Source: Syntrophotalea acetylenica
Lineage (GTDB): Bacteria > Desulfobacterota > Desulfuromonadia > Desulfuromonadales > Syntrophotaleaceae
DNA: 64,000 nucleotides
Assembly: GCF_001888165.1 (NCBI RefSeq)
Contig: NZ_CP015455.1
Coordinates: forward strand, 1,482,001-1,546,000
Direction: 5' to 3'
The translations under genes and the position numbers were made by a program. Of this stretch, positions 45,552-55,754 are shown in pieces. Numbering within the stretch: position 1 is the first letter of the stretch; each line of letters opens with the position of its first letter. The notes under the pieces were generated by a model that was given only the letters and a program-made list of their open reading frames with translations, did not search any database and was not told where the DNA came from.

Positions 45552-45567
45552 TAGCGAGGCTAGCTCA

Positions 45568-47591
45568 ATGAAATCAATCAAATCTGCAATCGTTGTCGGA
45601 GTGCTGTTGTTGCTGCCAGCCATGGCCGGCGCAACGCAGTGGGGAAACCTGCTGGATGTTGCCTACCGTTTCAGTTGGTACCCAAAAAGCGACCTGCAAG
45701 GCCTGTTACAGGAAAAAGGCAGGGAGCACGGTCAAGATCTGAAAAGTTACCGAGATGGCCTGTTGGACAGCCTCACGACCGGCACGGGGCCCGACGGGCG
45801 TCTGCGGCAGGACGCTCTGCTCACGGCAAAACCCCTGGCCGATTACTATCGTCTCGCCCTGGCGGAATTCTGTCTCTATCTGGCCAGCGACAATATGGTG
45901 CATCTGGACAATGCCGAAATGGTACTGTCCGTCTATCCCGAAAAACAACCCAGGGGTGAAGTTGTTTTCTGGAAGCATCTGATTGCCGCCTACCGGGACA
46001 TGACGGCTAAAGACAGCCGCCAGTTTGTTTCGTCGGTGTTTGCCTTATGGGAGAATGTTCTGTTGAAACAGGAAGTTGACGATATCCTGATGAACAATTC
46101 CTATGCCAAGGTCGGTTTTGTCAGGGAGTTGCCTCATCTGTACGAGAATATCGTGCATCTGGTGGTGCGCCGTGCCATTATCGAGCAGCAAATGCCCGAC
46201 CTTGCTCCATTGGGAACCATCATTCTTGCCCTGGAAGACAAACTCACTCTGGATAACGGCTACAAAAACCTTGTCCGAGCCATCGTCGAACGCATGGATG
46301 GTGTTTCCTCGGACAACTACAATCTCAATTTTGCCGTTGCTTTTCTGGAGGCCACGGCGAATCGCAATGACTTTGAAGCGGCCACCGACGCGGATACCCT
46401 GGTTGCCAAATTCAACGATGCGCGTAAGTATTATCAACTTGCCTACAGTTGGGCCGATACCAATAAGGGACGTGCCACCATCATCAGCAATACCATGGGA
46501 TTTTTGACCTACGTGACCCGCCGCATGGCCGATCCCGACGATGCCGTGGCCAACAGCCGGTTTTTCAAACAGATTCCCGGCATGGCCGTTGCCTATCTTG
46601 ACGAGGGCATTGAACTTTTCGACAATCTCGCTGTTGCTTCCGGTCAAGCCAGGGATCTTGCTTCCAGCGGATATTACACTCGTACCAATTATCTGACCTC
46701 CATGCATCGTTTGTGGGATGCCACCGGGAAGCTTGCCATCATGCTTGCCGATTTGTACAAATCGCAGCGTAAAGCCCACGAAGTAGAAACGCTTTTCCCG
46801 GTGGAAAGCCCCTTACTCAAATACTGCGCTCTTTTTAAGCGGCATGCCCGTGTTGATCAGGACATCGTTCCGGACAATGCCTTTTTTCTGGCGGCTTACG
46901 CGGCGAGGGAACTTGCCGATCTTTATCAGCGCCTTTCCGAATTCAATACCGGGGTGGATGCTGACGCGCTGTTTTTTGCCTACCAGTTGCAGGCTGTCGA
47001 GCTGTTTCCTCTCGATGTTGCCAACATTCTGCAATTGGCTTATCAGGCCAATCTCGATGGGCGGGTTGAGAGTTATTTCCGGTATATGACCCCTTGGCCA
47101 GGCGCCTGGAACAATCCAGGATTGTCGATATGTGGTTGAGCAACCACCAGACCCCGTTCAACGCCATGATCGGGCATGCCGGTAAAGAAATACCAGGCGT
47201 CATGCTCAACGCCTACACCCATCTCAATGCGATTCGCGAGGCGGAAGGCACGGAGGATGGTTTTTATAAAAAAGTCATCGTCCTGGAAAAAGTCTATGAT
47301 GAAAGGGTCACTGAAGATGCCGATATGGACGGCATTATGAGTACCCTTGGGCGGTCCGACTTTTCTTCATCGAAACCGGTCTTATTGGCGTCAAACCCGG
47401 GTGTTTCCGGAATATCCATCAAAAAAATCGACCGTATTGTCAATTCCGGGCAGCTGTATCCGTTTTCGCGACTTAAAAATACGCTTTTCGGATCGCTTGA
47501 CGGTCCTGAACATGACTTTTTGCGAGCTCTTTTCTATGAAGTTCCCTATGAACAGCATCAATATGTACAGTTGTTCAGCAACCTGCCATAA
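45568..47591 (+). pseudogene. large periplasmic helical protein, frameshifted
   Basis: The first frame (45568-47139) has a signal peptide (MKSIKSAIVVGVLLLLPAMAGA) and long helical repeats without a recognised domain, then ends in an unrelated tail. The second frame (47094-47591) continues it. At 47090-47093 a run of four C should be five: the restored reading YMTPLARRLEQSRIVDMW is smooth. Intact it would have about 674 residues. It is the last gene of the TolQ-like cluster and presumably the periplasmic effector. The helical, TPR/HEAT-like feel is only a visual impression. It may be an assembly error rather than a real lesion. Confidence 0.7.
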
Positions 47592-47638
47592 CAGAAGGTG
47601 CGCTTTGTTTTATGGTTGAATGTCATGTTTTTTTACGC

Positions 47639-47668
47639 TTGACACCCGGTGGGACGATCTGATATCAA
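47639..47668 (+). promoter_or_regulatory. sigma-70-type promoter for tRNA-Cys
   Basis: TTGACA (47639-47644) and TATCAA (47663-47668), 18 bp apart, 21 bp before the tRNA. Confidence 0.6.
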
Positions 47669-47689
47669 TATCGGGCTTTTGCGATGAAA

Positions 47690-47760
<71 letters not shown>

Positions 47761-47763
<3 letters not shown>

Positions 47764-47815
47764 GATAACAAAAAAAGAGCCGGCGATGAACTCGCCGGCT
47801 CTTTTTTGTTATCTG
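47761..47815 (+). terminator. long intrinsic terminator after tRNA-Cys
   Basis: An extended inverted repeat, CCAGATAACA to TGTTATCTGG, encloses AGAGCCGGCGA/TCGCCGGCTCT with loop TGAAC and T/A tracts. The stem starts within the encoded CCA of the tRNA. The A tract on the other side could allow bidirectional use. Confidence 0.9.
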
Positions 47816-47912
47816 GATTTAGCTGAGAATCAATTGCCAAATACGGGAATCATGCTAAGATTGATTTTTGTCAGTCGCAATTGCCCCTGACGATTGTTGC
47901 AAGGGAGTTCCT

Positions 47913-48716
47913 ATGCGTCGCATGCCAGCCGTTGCAGGTCATTTTTATCCCGCCGATGCCGAGAGTCTGCGTTCGATGGTAAGCGGGTTTATTGGCAAAT
48001 CCGCACCATCCAGACCGGCAATAGGAGTCATGGTTCCTCATGCGGGATATGTGTTCTCGGGAAGCTTTGCCGGCAAAACATTCGGGCAGGTGGATGTCCC
48101 GCCGAAGGTTCTTATCATCGGACCCAATCATACCGGCTACGGACAATCCCTGGCGGTGTTTTGCCGGGGCAGTTGGGTAACGCCTTTGGGGGAAGTGGCC
48201 GTCGAAGAATCCCTGGCCGATAAAATTGTCCGGTCCTACCCGCGGCTATGCGCCGATGATCTTGCTCATCGTTTTGAGCATTCTCTGGAGGTCCAACTTC
48301 CTTTTATTCAGATCAAGAACCCCCAGGCCCGGATAGTGCCCATCTGCCTTGCCCCCGTCCCGCTGCATGAACTGTTATTGCTCGGTGAGGCCATAGGGAA
48401 GGTACTGGCAGAGGAGCCGGATCCCGTTCTGCTGGTGGCCAGTTCTGATATGACCCATTACGAACCCGGACAGCTCGCCAGGCAAAAAGATCGGATGGCG
48501 CTTGAAAAAATCTGTCGACTGGATCCGGAAGGTTTGTATCGAACGGTAAGCGATGAACACATCAGCATGTGCGGGGTTGTTTCAATGGTGGTGATGCTTG
48601 CGGCTGCCAAATGTCTCGGAGCCCTCAAGGGTGAGGTTGTCTGCTACGGCAATTCCGGCGAAGTGACCGGCGATCAGTCCGAAGTGGTCGGCTATGCCGG
48701 AGTTGTCGTCGAATAA
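47913..48716 (+). CDS. amrB: AmmeMemoRadiSam system protein B (MEMO1 family)
   Basis: 267 residues. RMPAVAGHFYPADAESL, VMVPHAGYVFSGSFAGKTF and IIGPNHTGYG with SSDMTHYE further on are characteristic of the MEMO1/AmmB family, related to extradiol dioxygenases but of unproven reaction. In bacteria it usually accompanies AMMECR1 and a radical SAM protein; neither is adjacent here. AAGGGAG at 47900-47906 sets ATG 47913. Confidence 0.88.
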   Translation: MRRMPAVAGHFYPADAESLRSMVSGFIGKSAPSRPAIGVMVPHAGYVFSGSFAGKTFGQVDVPPKVLIIGPNHTGYGQSLAVFCRGSWVTPLGEVAVEESLADKIVRSYPRLCADDLAHRFEHSLEVQLPFIQIKNPQARIVPICLAPVPLHELLLLGEAIGKVLAEEPDPVLLVASSDMTHYEPGQLARQKDRMALEKICRLDPEGLYRTVSDEHISMCGVVSMVVMLAAAKCLGALKGEVVCYGNSGEVTGDQSEVVGYAGVVVE

Positions 48717-48764
48717 CAGAGCGTGCTTCCTCCCTGTTGTCCATCAGTCCTGGGATCCGCTAAA

Positions 48765-49673
48765 TCAGGCGACGTCACAGGTAACCCGGTTGCGTCCTTC
48801 CTGCTTGCTCTGGTACATAAGGCGGTCAGCGCGTTTGATCAGGCTGCCCGAGGAATCATCCATTTTCCCCAATGTGGCCCCGATACTGATGGTTACGCCG
48901 ATGCGCTCGCCATTGTGCATGGTAAAGGATTCCTCGACCAGCATGCGGATTCGCTCGGCAACCTCACACAGTGTTGTGGCATCGACATTGCGCAGCAGGC
49001 CGACAAATTCTTCGCCACCCCATCGGCAAAAGGTGTCGAAGGGACGGCAGTTGCTCTTCAGGGTGTTGCCTACAAGCCTGAGTACCTCATCCCCTAAATC
49101 GTGTCCGTACGTATCGTTGATCTGCTTGAAATGGTCGATGTCGAAAAACAGCACTCCAAGCGGCCAGTCATAGCGATAACGTTCCTGAAGGCGGACTTCC
49201 ATTTCCCGTTCCAGTCCCGTGCGGTTGATCAGGCCGGTCAAGGGGTCGATCAGGGCCAGGCGGCGCAATTCTTCCAGTTGCAGCAGAATGCCGGTTTTTT
49301 CGCTCAGATCGGAGAACAGCTCCGTCGCGCCCACAACCGTGCCGCTGGCATCATGGACCGGGCAGATGCGCACCCTTACCGGCAGACGGTGCCCGGCCTG
49401 GTGGTGGAGATAGACATCGGCCTCGACGCACCGGTTTTCCTCCATGGCCTTGACCAGGGGGCACCGCTCCGTGCAGAGATGAATTCCTTCGCCATCCACG
49501 TGTCTGAGAAGATTGTCCTGGCAGTGCGTGCCGAGCATTTGCGTGGCATTAAACCCGGTAATGCGGGTCGCGGTGCGATTCCAGAAGCAAATTGTTCTCT
49601 GACGGTCGACATAATAAAATCCGTCCGACAGGCTGTCCAGCAGATGCTGTAAATCGGGCGTGAATCGAAGCAA
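48765..49673 (-). CDS. diguanylate cyclase with PAS domain (GGDEF)
   Basis: 302 residues. Residues about 5-120 are a PAS domain (GFYYVDRQRTICFWNRTATRITG, then a Cys-rich HLCTERCPLVKA insert seen in some of these sensors). Residues about 140-300 are a GGDEF domain with the active GGEEF site (WGGEEFVGLL) and an RxxD inhibitory site (RPFD) 5 residues earlier, so it should make c-di-GMP and be feedback-inhibited. The only starts are TTG; TTG 49673 has AAAGGA 8 bp upstream, TTG 49730 is the alternative. No ATG exists before the PAS core. Confidence 0.9.
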   Translation of the reverse strand: MLRFTPDLQHLLDSLSDGFYYVDRQRTICFWNRTATRITGFNATQMLGTHCQDNLLRHVDGEGIHLCTERCPLVKAMEENRCVEADVYLHHQAGHRLPVRVRICPVHDASGTVVGATELFSDLSEKTGILLQLEELRRLALIDPLTGLINRTGLEREMEVRLQERYRYDWPLGVLFFDIDHFKQINDTYGHDLGDEVLRLVGNTLKSNCRPFDTFCRWGGEEFVGLLRNVDATTLCEVAERIRMLVEESFTMHNGERIGVTISIGATLGKMDDSSGSLIKRADRLMYQSKQEGRNRVTCDVA

Positions 49674-49846
49674 AAGAGATGTCCTTTCCCGGGAATATGA
49701 GCATCGGTATAAAAGCGTCGGGTCCGGCAAAACTGCCGCACGACAACCGGTATGTGCGGTACCCTCAGGGCAATATATTTGAAATGGCTGAATTTTTCAA
49801 AAGCATATTTCAAGGTGTCGGCCGCTTTCCGGTCGCAAATAACCGC

Positions 49847-49875
49847 TTGTCAAGCCTGTTTCTTTGCAGTATAAA
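49847..49875 (+). promoter_or_regulatory. sigma-70-type promoter of gltX
   Basis: TTGTCA (49847-49852), 17 bp spacer, TATAAA (49870-49875). The start of transcription is predicted near 49882. Confidence 0.75.
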
Positions 49876-49880
49876 AGTGT

Positions 49881-49913
49881 GGGCTGTCAAAAAGACAGCC
49901 CGTTTTTATTTTT
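49881..49913 (+). terminator. hairpin with T tract at the 5' end of the gltX transcript
   Basis: GGGCTGTC (49881-49888) pairs with GACAGCCC (49894-49901), loop AAAAA, followed by GTTTTTATTTTT. It is built like a terminator but begins at the predicted transcription start, so it may act as an attenuator or a 5' mRNA stabiliser rather than end another gene. Confidence 0.7.
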
Positions 49914-49932
49914 ACGCTTACAGGAGAATGTG

Positions 49933-51333
49933 ATGTCCAGATTGCGTGTCCGTTTTGCGCCCAGCCCGACGGGCTATCTGCATATTGGCGGTGCCCGAAC
50001 TGCCCTGTTCAATTATCTGCTGGCTCGCCGGGAAAAGGGCGTATTTGTACTCCGGATTGAGGATACGGATGTTGCCCGCTCAACCCAGGAATCCGTGGAT
50101 GCTATCTTGCAGGCCATGGACTGGCTGGGAATGCATTGCGACGAGGGGCCTGTTTATCAGTCGGACCGCTTCGATCTGTACCGGGCTAAAATTGATCAAC
50201 TGCTGACCGAAGGCAAGGCTTACCGCTGCTACTGTTCGGCAGATGATCTCGAACGCAAACGGGAAGACGCACTCAAGGAAGGGCGCAAGCCCAAATACGA
50301 CGGAACCTGCCGTGAAGGGCAGCAGGGGACAGCTGAAGACCGTCCCTTTGTCGTACGTTTCAAAGCGCCCCAGGAAGGAGAGACGACCTTTGTCGATCGC
50401 ATCAAGGGGAGCATTACCTTCCAGAACGATGAGCTGGACGATTTAATCATTCAGCGTACCGACGGAACGCCAACCTACAATTTTGTGGTTGTTGTGGACG
50501 ACGCGGAGATGGGAATCAATCTGGTTCTGCGTGGCGACGACCATATCAACAACACGCCGAGGCAGATAATGCTGTATGAAGCCCTTGGCTACCCCGTACC
50601 CGACTTTGCCCATGTGCCGATGATTCTCGGAGCGGACAAAAGCCGGCTGTCCAAACGGCATGGCGCTACATCGGTGATGGCTTATAAAGAGATGGGATAT
50701 CTGCCCGAAGCACTGGTCAATTACCTGGTGCGGTTGGGCTGGTCTCATGGCGACCAGGAAATTTTTTCCATGGATGAGCTGATCCAGTTGTTCAACCTTG
50801 AAAATATCGGAAAATCGGCCAGCGTTTTCAATCCTGAAAAACTGTTATGGCTCAACAGTCACTATATCAAGACCGGTGATCCGGAACGCCTGGCGGATCT
50901 GCTCAGGGAGCACCTTGCCTTTGAAGGAATCGCGGTTGGCGAGGACCGGCCGTTAACGTCCATCGTTACGGCACTTCAGGACCGCAGTAAAACCCTCATT
51001 GAAATGGCCCGGCAAGCGGTGTGCTTTCTGGTCGACGAGGTCAATTTTGACGAAGCTGCGGTGGCAAAATTCCTGGGAGAGGAAAGTCGCCTTCCTTTAA
51101 AAGGTCTTCTGAACGATCTTGAAACATGTTCAGATTGGCGGGAGGAGGCTCTGGATCCGGTCTTTAAAAAGGTGCTGGAGTCTCAGGGGCTCAAATTTGC
51201 AAAGCTCGCCCAACCTGCCAGGGTCGCGTTGACGGGAAGCACCAACGGGCCAGGCATCTGTCAGATCATGCAGATCCTTGGAAAGGAAAAAACCCTCGAT
51301 CGCCTGCGGAATGTTCTTTCCCGACCGGCTTAA
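49933..51333 (+). CDS. gltX: glutamyl-tRNA synthetase
   Basis: 466 residues, a class I synthetase. The HIGH motif is in [20 protein letters not shown] and the KMSKS-type loop in [15 protein letters not shown]. It charges tRNA-Glu, and in many deltaproteobacteria also tRNA-Gln before amidation. Whether it is discriminating cannot be read with confidence. AGGAGA precedes ATG 49933; the longer frame upstream runs through the promoter and hairpin. Confidence 0.95.
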   Translation: MSRLRVRFAPSPTGYLHIGGARTALFNYLLARREKGVFVLRIEDTDVARSTQESVDAILQAMDWLGMHCDEGPVYQSDRFDLYRAKIDQLLTEGKAYRCYCSADDLERKREDALKEGRKPKYDGTCREGQQGTAEDRPFVVRFKAPQEGETTFVDRIKGSITFQNDELDDLIIQRTDGTPTYNFVVVVDDAEMGINLVLRGDDHINNTPRQIMLYEALGYPVPDFAHVPMILGADKSRLSKRHGATSVMAYKEMGYLPEALVNYLVRLGWSHGDQEIFSMDELIQLFNLENIGKSASVFNPEKLLWLNSHYIKTGDPERLADLLREHLAFEGIAVGEDRPLTSIVTALQDRSKTLIEMARQAVCFLVDEVNFDEAAVAKFLGEESRLPLKGLLNDLETCSDWREEALDPVFKKVLESQGLKFAKLAQPARVALTGSTNGPGICQIMQILGKEKTLDRLRNVLSRPA

Positions 51334-51490
51334 AACTGTCGCTCAGGGGCGGTAACTCATTTTATGGCATTGACAGGGTGTTTTGCCGAGGCACAACAGG
51401 CAGGGCACCCTGTTCTGCATGGTCTGCGCATGCGCTTCGAGGTTTGGTCGGCCTGCGGTTTTATTTTTTTTAAGGGGAACAGGTTCCGTT

Positions 51491-54168
51491 ATGTCGGAAA
51501 CTCATCGCAAAGCAGTCTGGCTGAAAGATTACACGCCGCCGGCGTTTGTGGTCGATGCTGCAAAAATAAATTTTATCCTTGGCGAAGAAGTTGTTGAGGT
51601 GCACACGGAGTTGCAGGTGCGGCGGAACCCCGCTGTGAGCCTTGGGTCGGGAGGCTTTTTTCTTGACGGCAAGGACCTTGCGCTGCGCTGCCTGAAAATG
51701 GATGGCCGGCGTGTTGCCCCCCACGGTTTCACCGTGGATCAACATGGTTTGCGGATCCATGGTGTTCCCGACCGTTTTACCCTGGAAACCGTGGTGGCAA
51801 TTCGTCCGCAGGATAATACGGCCCTGGAGGGGCTGTACCGTTCAGGCGCCATGTTCTGTACCCAGTGTGAACCCGAAGGCTTTCGACGCATCACTTTTTT
51901 CCCGGATCGTCCCGATGTGCTGACCCGGTTCACCACCACGATCACCGCCGACCTTGATCGCTACCCGGTACTGCTTTCCAATGGTAATCCTGTCTCGACG
52001 GAAACCCTCCCGCAGGGGCGGCATCGTGTCGTCTGGCAGGATCCGTTTCCCAAACCCTCCTATCTGTTCGCCATGGTTGCGGGTGATCTGGCCGTCGAAG
52101 AAGACTTTTACGTGACACGTTCGGGACGTCAGGTTCAGTTGCGGATTTATCTGGAAAAGCATAACCGTGGCCGGGGAAAGCATGCCCTTGGAGCTTTGAA
52201 AAAAGCCATGCGCTGGGATGAGGAGGTCTATGGACTCGAATACGATCTGGATCTCTATATGATAGTCGCCGCCGATGACTTCAATATGGGCGCCATGGAA
52301 AACAAGGGTCTGAATATTTTCAATTCGAAATATGTGCTGGCTGACAGTGACATGGCTACCGATGCCGATTTTCAGGCTATCGAGGAGGTTGTCGCTCATG
52401 AGTATTTTCATAACTGGACCGGGAACCGGGTTACCTGCAGGGACTGGTTCCAGCTCAGTCTCAAGGAAGGCCTTACGGTTTTCAGGGATCAGGAATTTTC
52501 GGCTGATCTGGTAGCCATGTCGCTGAAGCGGATTCATGATGTGCGGTTGCTGCGCACGGTCCAGTTCGCCGAGGATTCCGGTCCTCTGGCTCATCCAGTG
52601 CGCCCGGAATCCTACCAGGAGATCAACAATTTTTATACCGCAACCGTCTACGAAAAGGGAGCCGAAATCGTTCGCATGCTTCGAAACTTGATTGGTGCGC
52701 GAGGATTTCGCCGGGGTCTTGATCTTTATTTCGAACGATACGACGGGCAGGCGGTTACAATCGAGGATTTTTTGCGTTCGATGGAGGATGCCGCCAATAT
52801 CGATTTATCGCAGTTCCGGTTGTGGTACAGCCAATCGGGGACGCCCAAAGTTGTCGTTTCCGACAGTTATGATGCCAACCGCAGGGAGTACAGCCTTACG
52901 CTTCGCCAACAGTGTCAGCCGACACCGGGACAACCTGAAAAAAGGCCGCTTCACATCCCCGTAGCCCTGGCTTTATTCGACAACACCGGCGGGCAAATTC
53001 CCCTTTGTCTGCCGGGTGCCCCAGACCCTGATCTCGGCCCCAGCACCGTGGTGTCGCTGTGCCAAAAAGAGCAGACATTCCGTTTTGGCAATGTGCCCTG
53101 CCGGCCCGTACCCTCTCTGCTGAGAGGTTTTTCCGCGCCCGTCAGGCTCGACTACGACTATTCGGATGCGGATCTGCGATTTTTGATGGTGCACGACTCG
53201 GATGCTTTCAATCGATGGGACGCCGCACAGAAACTCGCTTGCCGGATCATTTTGCGCTGTGTCGATCAATTGCGAACAGGAGCGGATTTTGCCCTCGACC
53301 CGATTTTGTCACAGGCCTTCACTGAAGTGCTTGATGGCGATCTCGGGGATAAAGGGCTTGCCGCCCAGATGTTGATGTTGCCCAGTGAAAATTTTCTCGC
53401 GGAACAACAAGACTGCATCGATATCGATGCCATCTGCCAGGCACGTCAGAAGGTTCGGCAAGCCCTGGGGGGCAGCTGAGGGAAGCCTTGCTGGCGAGGT
53501 GGCAATTCTGTCAGGGTGAAGATGCTGTCGCTTTCAATTTTTCTCCGGAGGATGCTGGCCGCCGCGCCTTGAAGAACACGTGTCTGGGATATCTTGCCGC
53601 GCAGCCGTGCAGTGATTTCTGGAGCTGGCTCGCCGACCTCTATGGGCAAACTTCCAACATGACCGATCGTCTGGCTATTCTTGCCATTTTTGCCGAGCGG
53701 GAATCGCCGGAAAGCCAGGCCGTGCTGGCGTCGTTTTATGATCAGTCCAGGCATAATTCCCTGGTCCTGGATAAATGGTTCGCCGCGCAGGCTGCCGCAC
53801 GAAATCCTTCCATTATTGAAAAAATGCGTCTTCTGTTATCGCATCGGGATTTCACACTACGCAACCCGAATCGCGTCCGCTCTGTTTTGCATAGCTTTGC
53901 CCGCGGCAATCCCGGCGGATTTCATGCTGCGAACGGCGAAGGGTATCACCTGGTCGGTGAGCAGGTCATACAACTTGACCGGATCAATCCCCAGGTAGCA
54001 GCATCACTTGCCGGGGCGTTCAGTGCCTGGCAACGCTATGACCGGAGGCGGCGCCTCCTGATGAAAGCCCAGCTGGAAAACATTGCCGCTCAGCAATGCC
54101 TTTCATCCGACCTGGAAGAAATTGTGCATCGCTGCCTGCATCAGGATATGACACCGGCTCAAGACTGA
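51491..54168 (+). pseudogene. pepN: aminopeptidase N, frameshifted near the C-terminus
   Basis: The first frame (51491-53479) holds the M1 catalytic part: the exopeptidase motif GAMENKGLNIF and the zinc site VVAHEYFHNWTGNR with the Glu of the downstream helix. It ends early, while the frame of 53488-54168 continues the helical C-terminal domain. The break is at six G (53467-53472); one more G gives ALGGQLREALLARW and a protein of about 892 residues, close to the 870 of E. coli PepN. The enzyme would trim N-terminal residues from peptides in the cytoplasm. May be a sequence error. ATG 51491 is preferred to an upstream in-frame extension. Confidence 0.88.
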
Positions 54169-54180
54169 TTTTCATTCAAA

Positions 54181-54196
54181 GTTTCCGGATGGACAC
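54181..54196 (+). repeat. solo copy of the IS/MITE terminal repeat
   Basis: GTTTCCGGATGGACAC matches the right terminal repeat of the elements at 24854-25043 and 28147-29843. It lies 13 bp after the pepN stop with no partner repeat nearby. Confidence 0.6.
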
Positions 54197-54252
54197 AAAA
54201 CCGGCGGCGGGTTAAGAAATTCGACGATTTTTTAAAAATTCTGTTTTTGGCC

Positions 54253-54281
54253 TTGACACCAGGCTGCAGCTTTGCTAAAAA
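54253..54281 (+). promoter_or_regulatory. sigma-70-type promoter for tRNA-Gln
   Basis: TTGACA (54253-54258), 17 bp spacer, TAAAAA (54276-54281), 12 bp before the tRNA. Confidence 0.65.
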
Positions 54282-54293
54282 GTCACTCGCTTT

Positions 54294-54367
54294 TGGGAGA
54301 TCGTCTAGCGGCAGGACTACGGACTCTGACTCCGTCAACCAAGGTTCGAATCCTTGTCTCCCAGCCA
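54294..54367 (+). tRNA. tRNA-Gln (CTG)
   Basis: 74 nt. TGGGAGA pairs with TCTCCCA, ACGGA/TCCGT encloses CTCTGAC (anticodon CTG), and the T arm has GTTCGAATC. CCA is encoded at 54365-54367. Confidence 0.95.
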
Positions 54368-54427
54368 AATCAAACACGCCGGCAGGCGTGCCGTCATAGG
54401 ATTGGGGCTGTCCCGAGGGGCGGCCAG

Positions 54428-54456
54428 AAGGTGGAGTTTTTCTCCACCTTTTTTTT
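54428..54456 (+). terminator. intrinsic terminator after tRNA-Gln
   Basis: AAGGTGGAG pairs with CTCCACCTT around a TTTTT loop and is followed by six more T. It lies 60 bp after the tRNA. Confidence 0.88.
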
Positions 54457-54545
54457 GGGTCGGGTTTTATCTTGTCGATCTTCAATGAAAATTATCTTTA
54501 ATAGCCGTTGACCGCCGGTGTGCTTGCCTTTGATTGCCCGGAATG

Positions 54546-54574
54546 TTGACCTGCGCCATGACGCAGTGTAAAAC
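54546..54574 (+). promoter_or_regulatory. possible promoter of the acuC-like gene
   Basis: TTGACC (54546-54551) and TAAAAC (54569-54574), 17 bp apart; the spacer contains the inverted repeat CTGCG/CGCAG. Modest match. Confidence 0.45.
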
Positions 54575-54591
54575 AGATACCGGGGGCTATC

Positions 54592-55754
54592 ATGTCTGAA
54601 AATTGTGCCTTTATATATTCAAATCGTTTTGGCGATTTCTGCTTTGGCGGGAACCATCCCTTTAAAGTGGAACGTTTCGCCCTGACCCATCGCTTGCTGT
54701 GTGGTCTCGACTTGTTGTCTGCTCCCGAGGTTCGGATCGTAGAGGCGCAACTAGCCGATGAATCTGATCTTCATTCCTTCCATCATCTTGATTATCTTGA
54801 AAAACTCAAAGAATTCAGTGAGGCCGAAGGCCGCCGGGCCGATTTTCGATTCGGCCTCGGTGACCATGAAAATCCGGTTTTCCCCGGGGTGTTTGACTGG
54901 GTCCGCCTATGCTGCGGTGCAACCCTGGAAGCTGTACGCCAGGTGCTCGATGAAGGGTGCCACTGCGCATTCAACATGGCAGGCGGATGGCATCATGCTC
55001 ATGCGGCGAGGGCTTCGGGGTTCAGTTATCTCAATGATGCGGTCATTGCCATAAACGCCATGGTGAACCGTGGCCTGAGGGTTGCATATATCGACCTTGA
55101 CGCTCATCATGGAGATGGCGTTCAGGAGGCATTTTATCGGACGGACCGGGTTCTTACCATATCCCTGCATGAGACCGGAAAGGATTTTTTCCCCTATTCG
55201 GGTTTTGTCAGGGAATTAGGCGCGGGAGCCGGATATGGGTACACGGTAAACCTTCCCTTTGCCCCGCATTCCGACGATCTGGTTTTCGAGCAGGCCCTGC
55301 GACGCGTGGTCATGCCGTTGCTGCATGCCTATCAACCCGATGTACTGGTTTCGCAGATGGGAATGGATATTTTGAGAACCGATCCGTTGACAAGGCTCGA
55401 AATGACCACCGGATCCGTTGAGCTGGCCGCTCGTCTGCTGCGGCGGACGGGACTGCCCTGGGTTGCTCTCGGTGGCGGAGGCTATGACAGACTCAATACG
55501 GCACGGGGTGGACATTGCTTTGGGCCGTGATGAGCGATCAAAAAGTTGCGGATGATCTGCCCGAGGAGATTCTTTCGACTTTGAAGACGCTTGGCTATGC
55601 GACAACGGCCTTGCGCGATGAGCCGCATCTTGCCCATCCCGATGACTTCTGCCGTGCTCAGGAACAGTTTGACAGAAATCTGGCTTTTCTGGAAAGACGG
55701 CTATTCCCGCTTCATGGCATGACCATATTCGGCAGGGGAGGAGGTTTTTCTTGA
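54592..55754 (+). pseudogene. acuC: AcuC/histone deacetylase family protein, frameshifted
   Basis: The first frame (54592-55530) carries the deacetylase active site: NMAGGWHHAHAARASGFSYL (His pair), YIDLDAHHGDGVQEAF (zinc Asp and His) and GGGGYD. It then runs into a stop. The frame of 55515-55754 continues the family pattern (LLWAVMSDQKVADDLPEEI). Four G at 55505-55508 need one more base to join them as TARGWTLLWAV, giving about 387 residues. It would be a zinc-dependent amidohydrolase, like the acetoin utilisation protein AcuC. Probably a sequence error or recent lesion. Confidence 0.85.

Noticed and set aside
49864-49932. Longer gltX reading frame starting at 49864
   Set aside because: It runs through the promoter and the hairpin; the synthetase pattern starts at ATG 49933.
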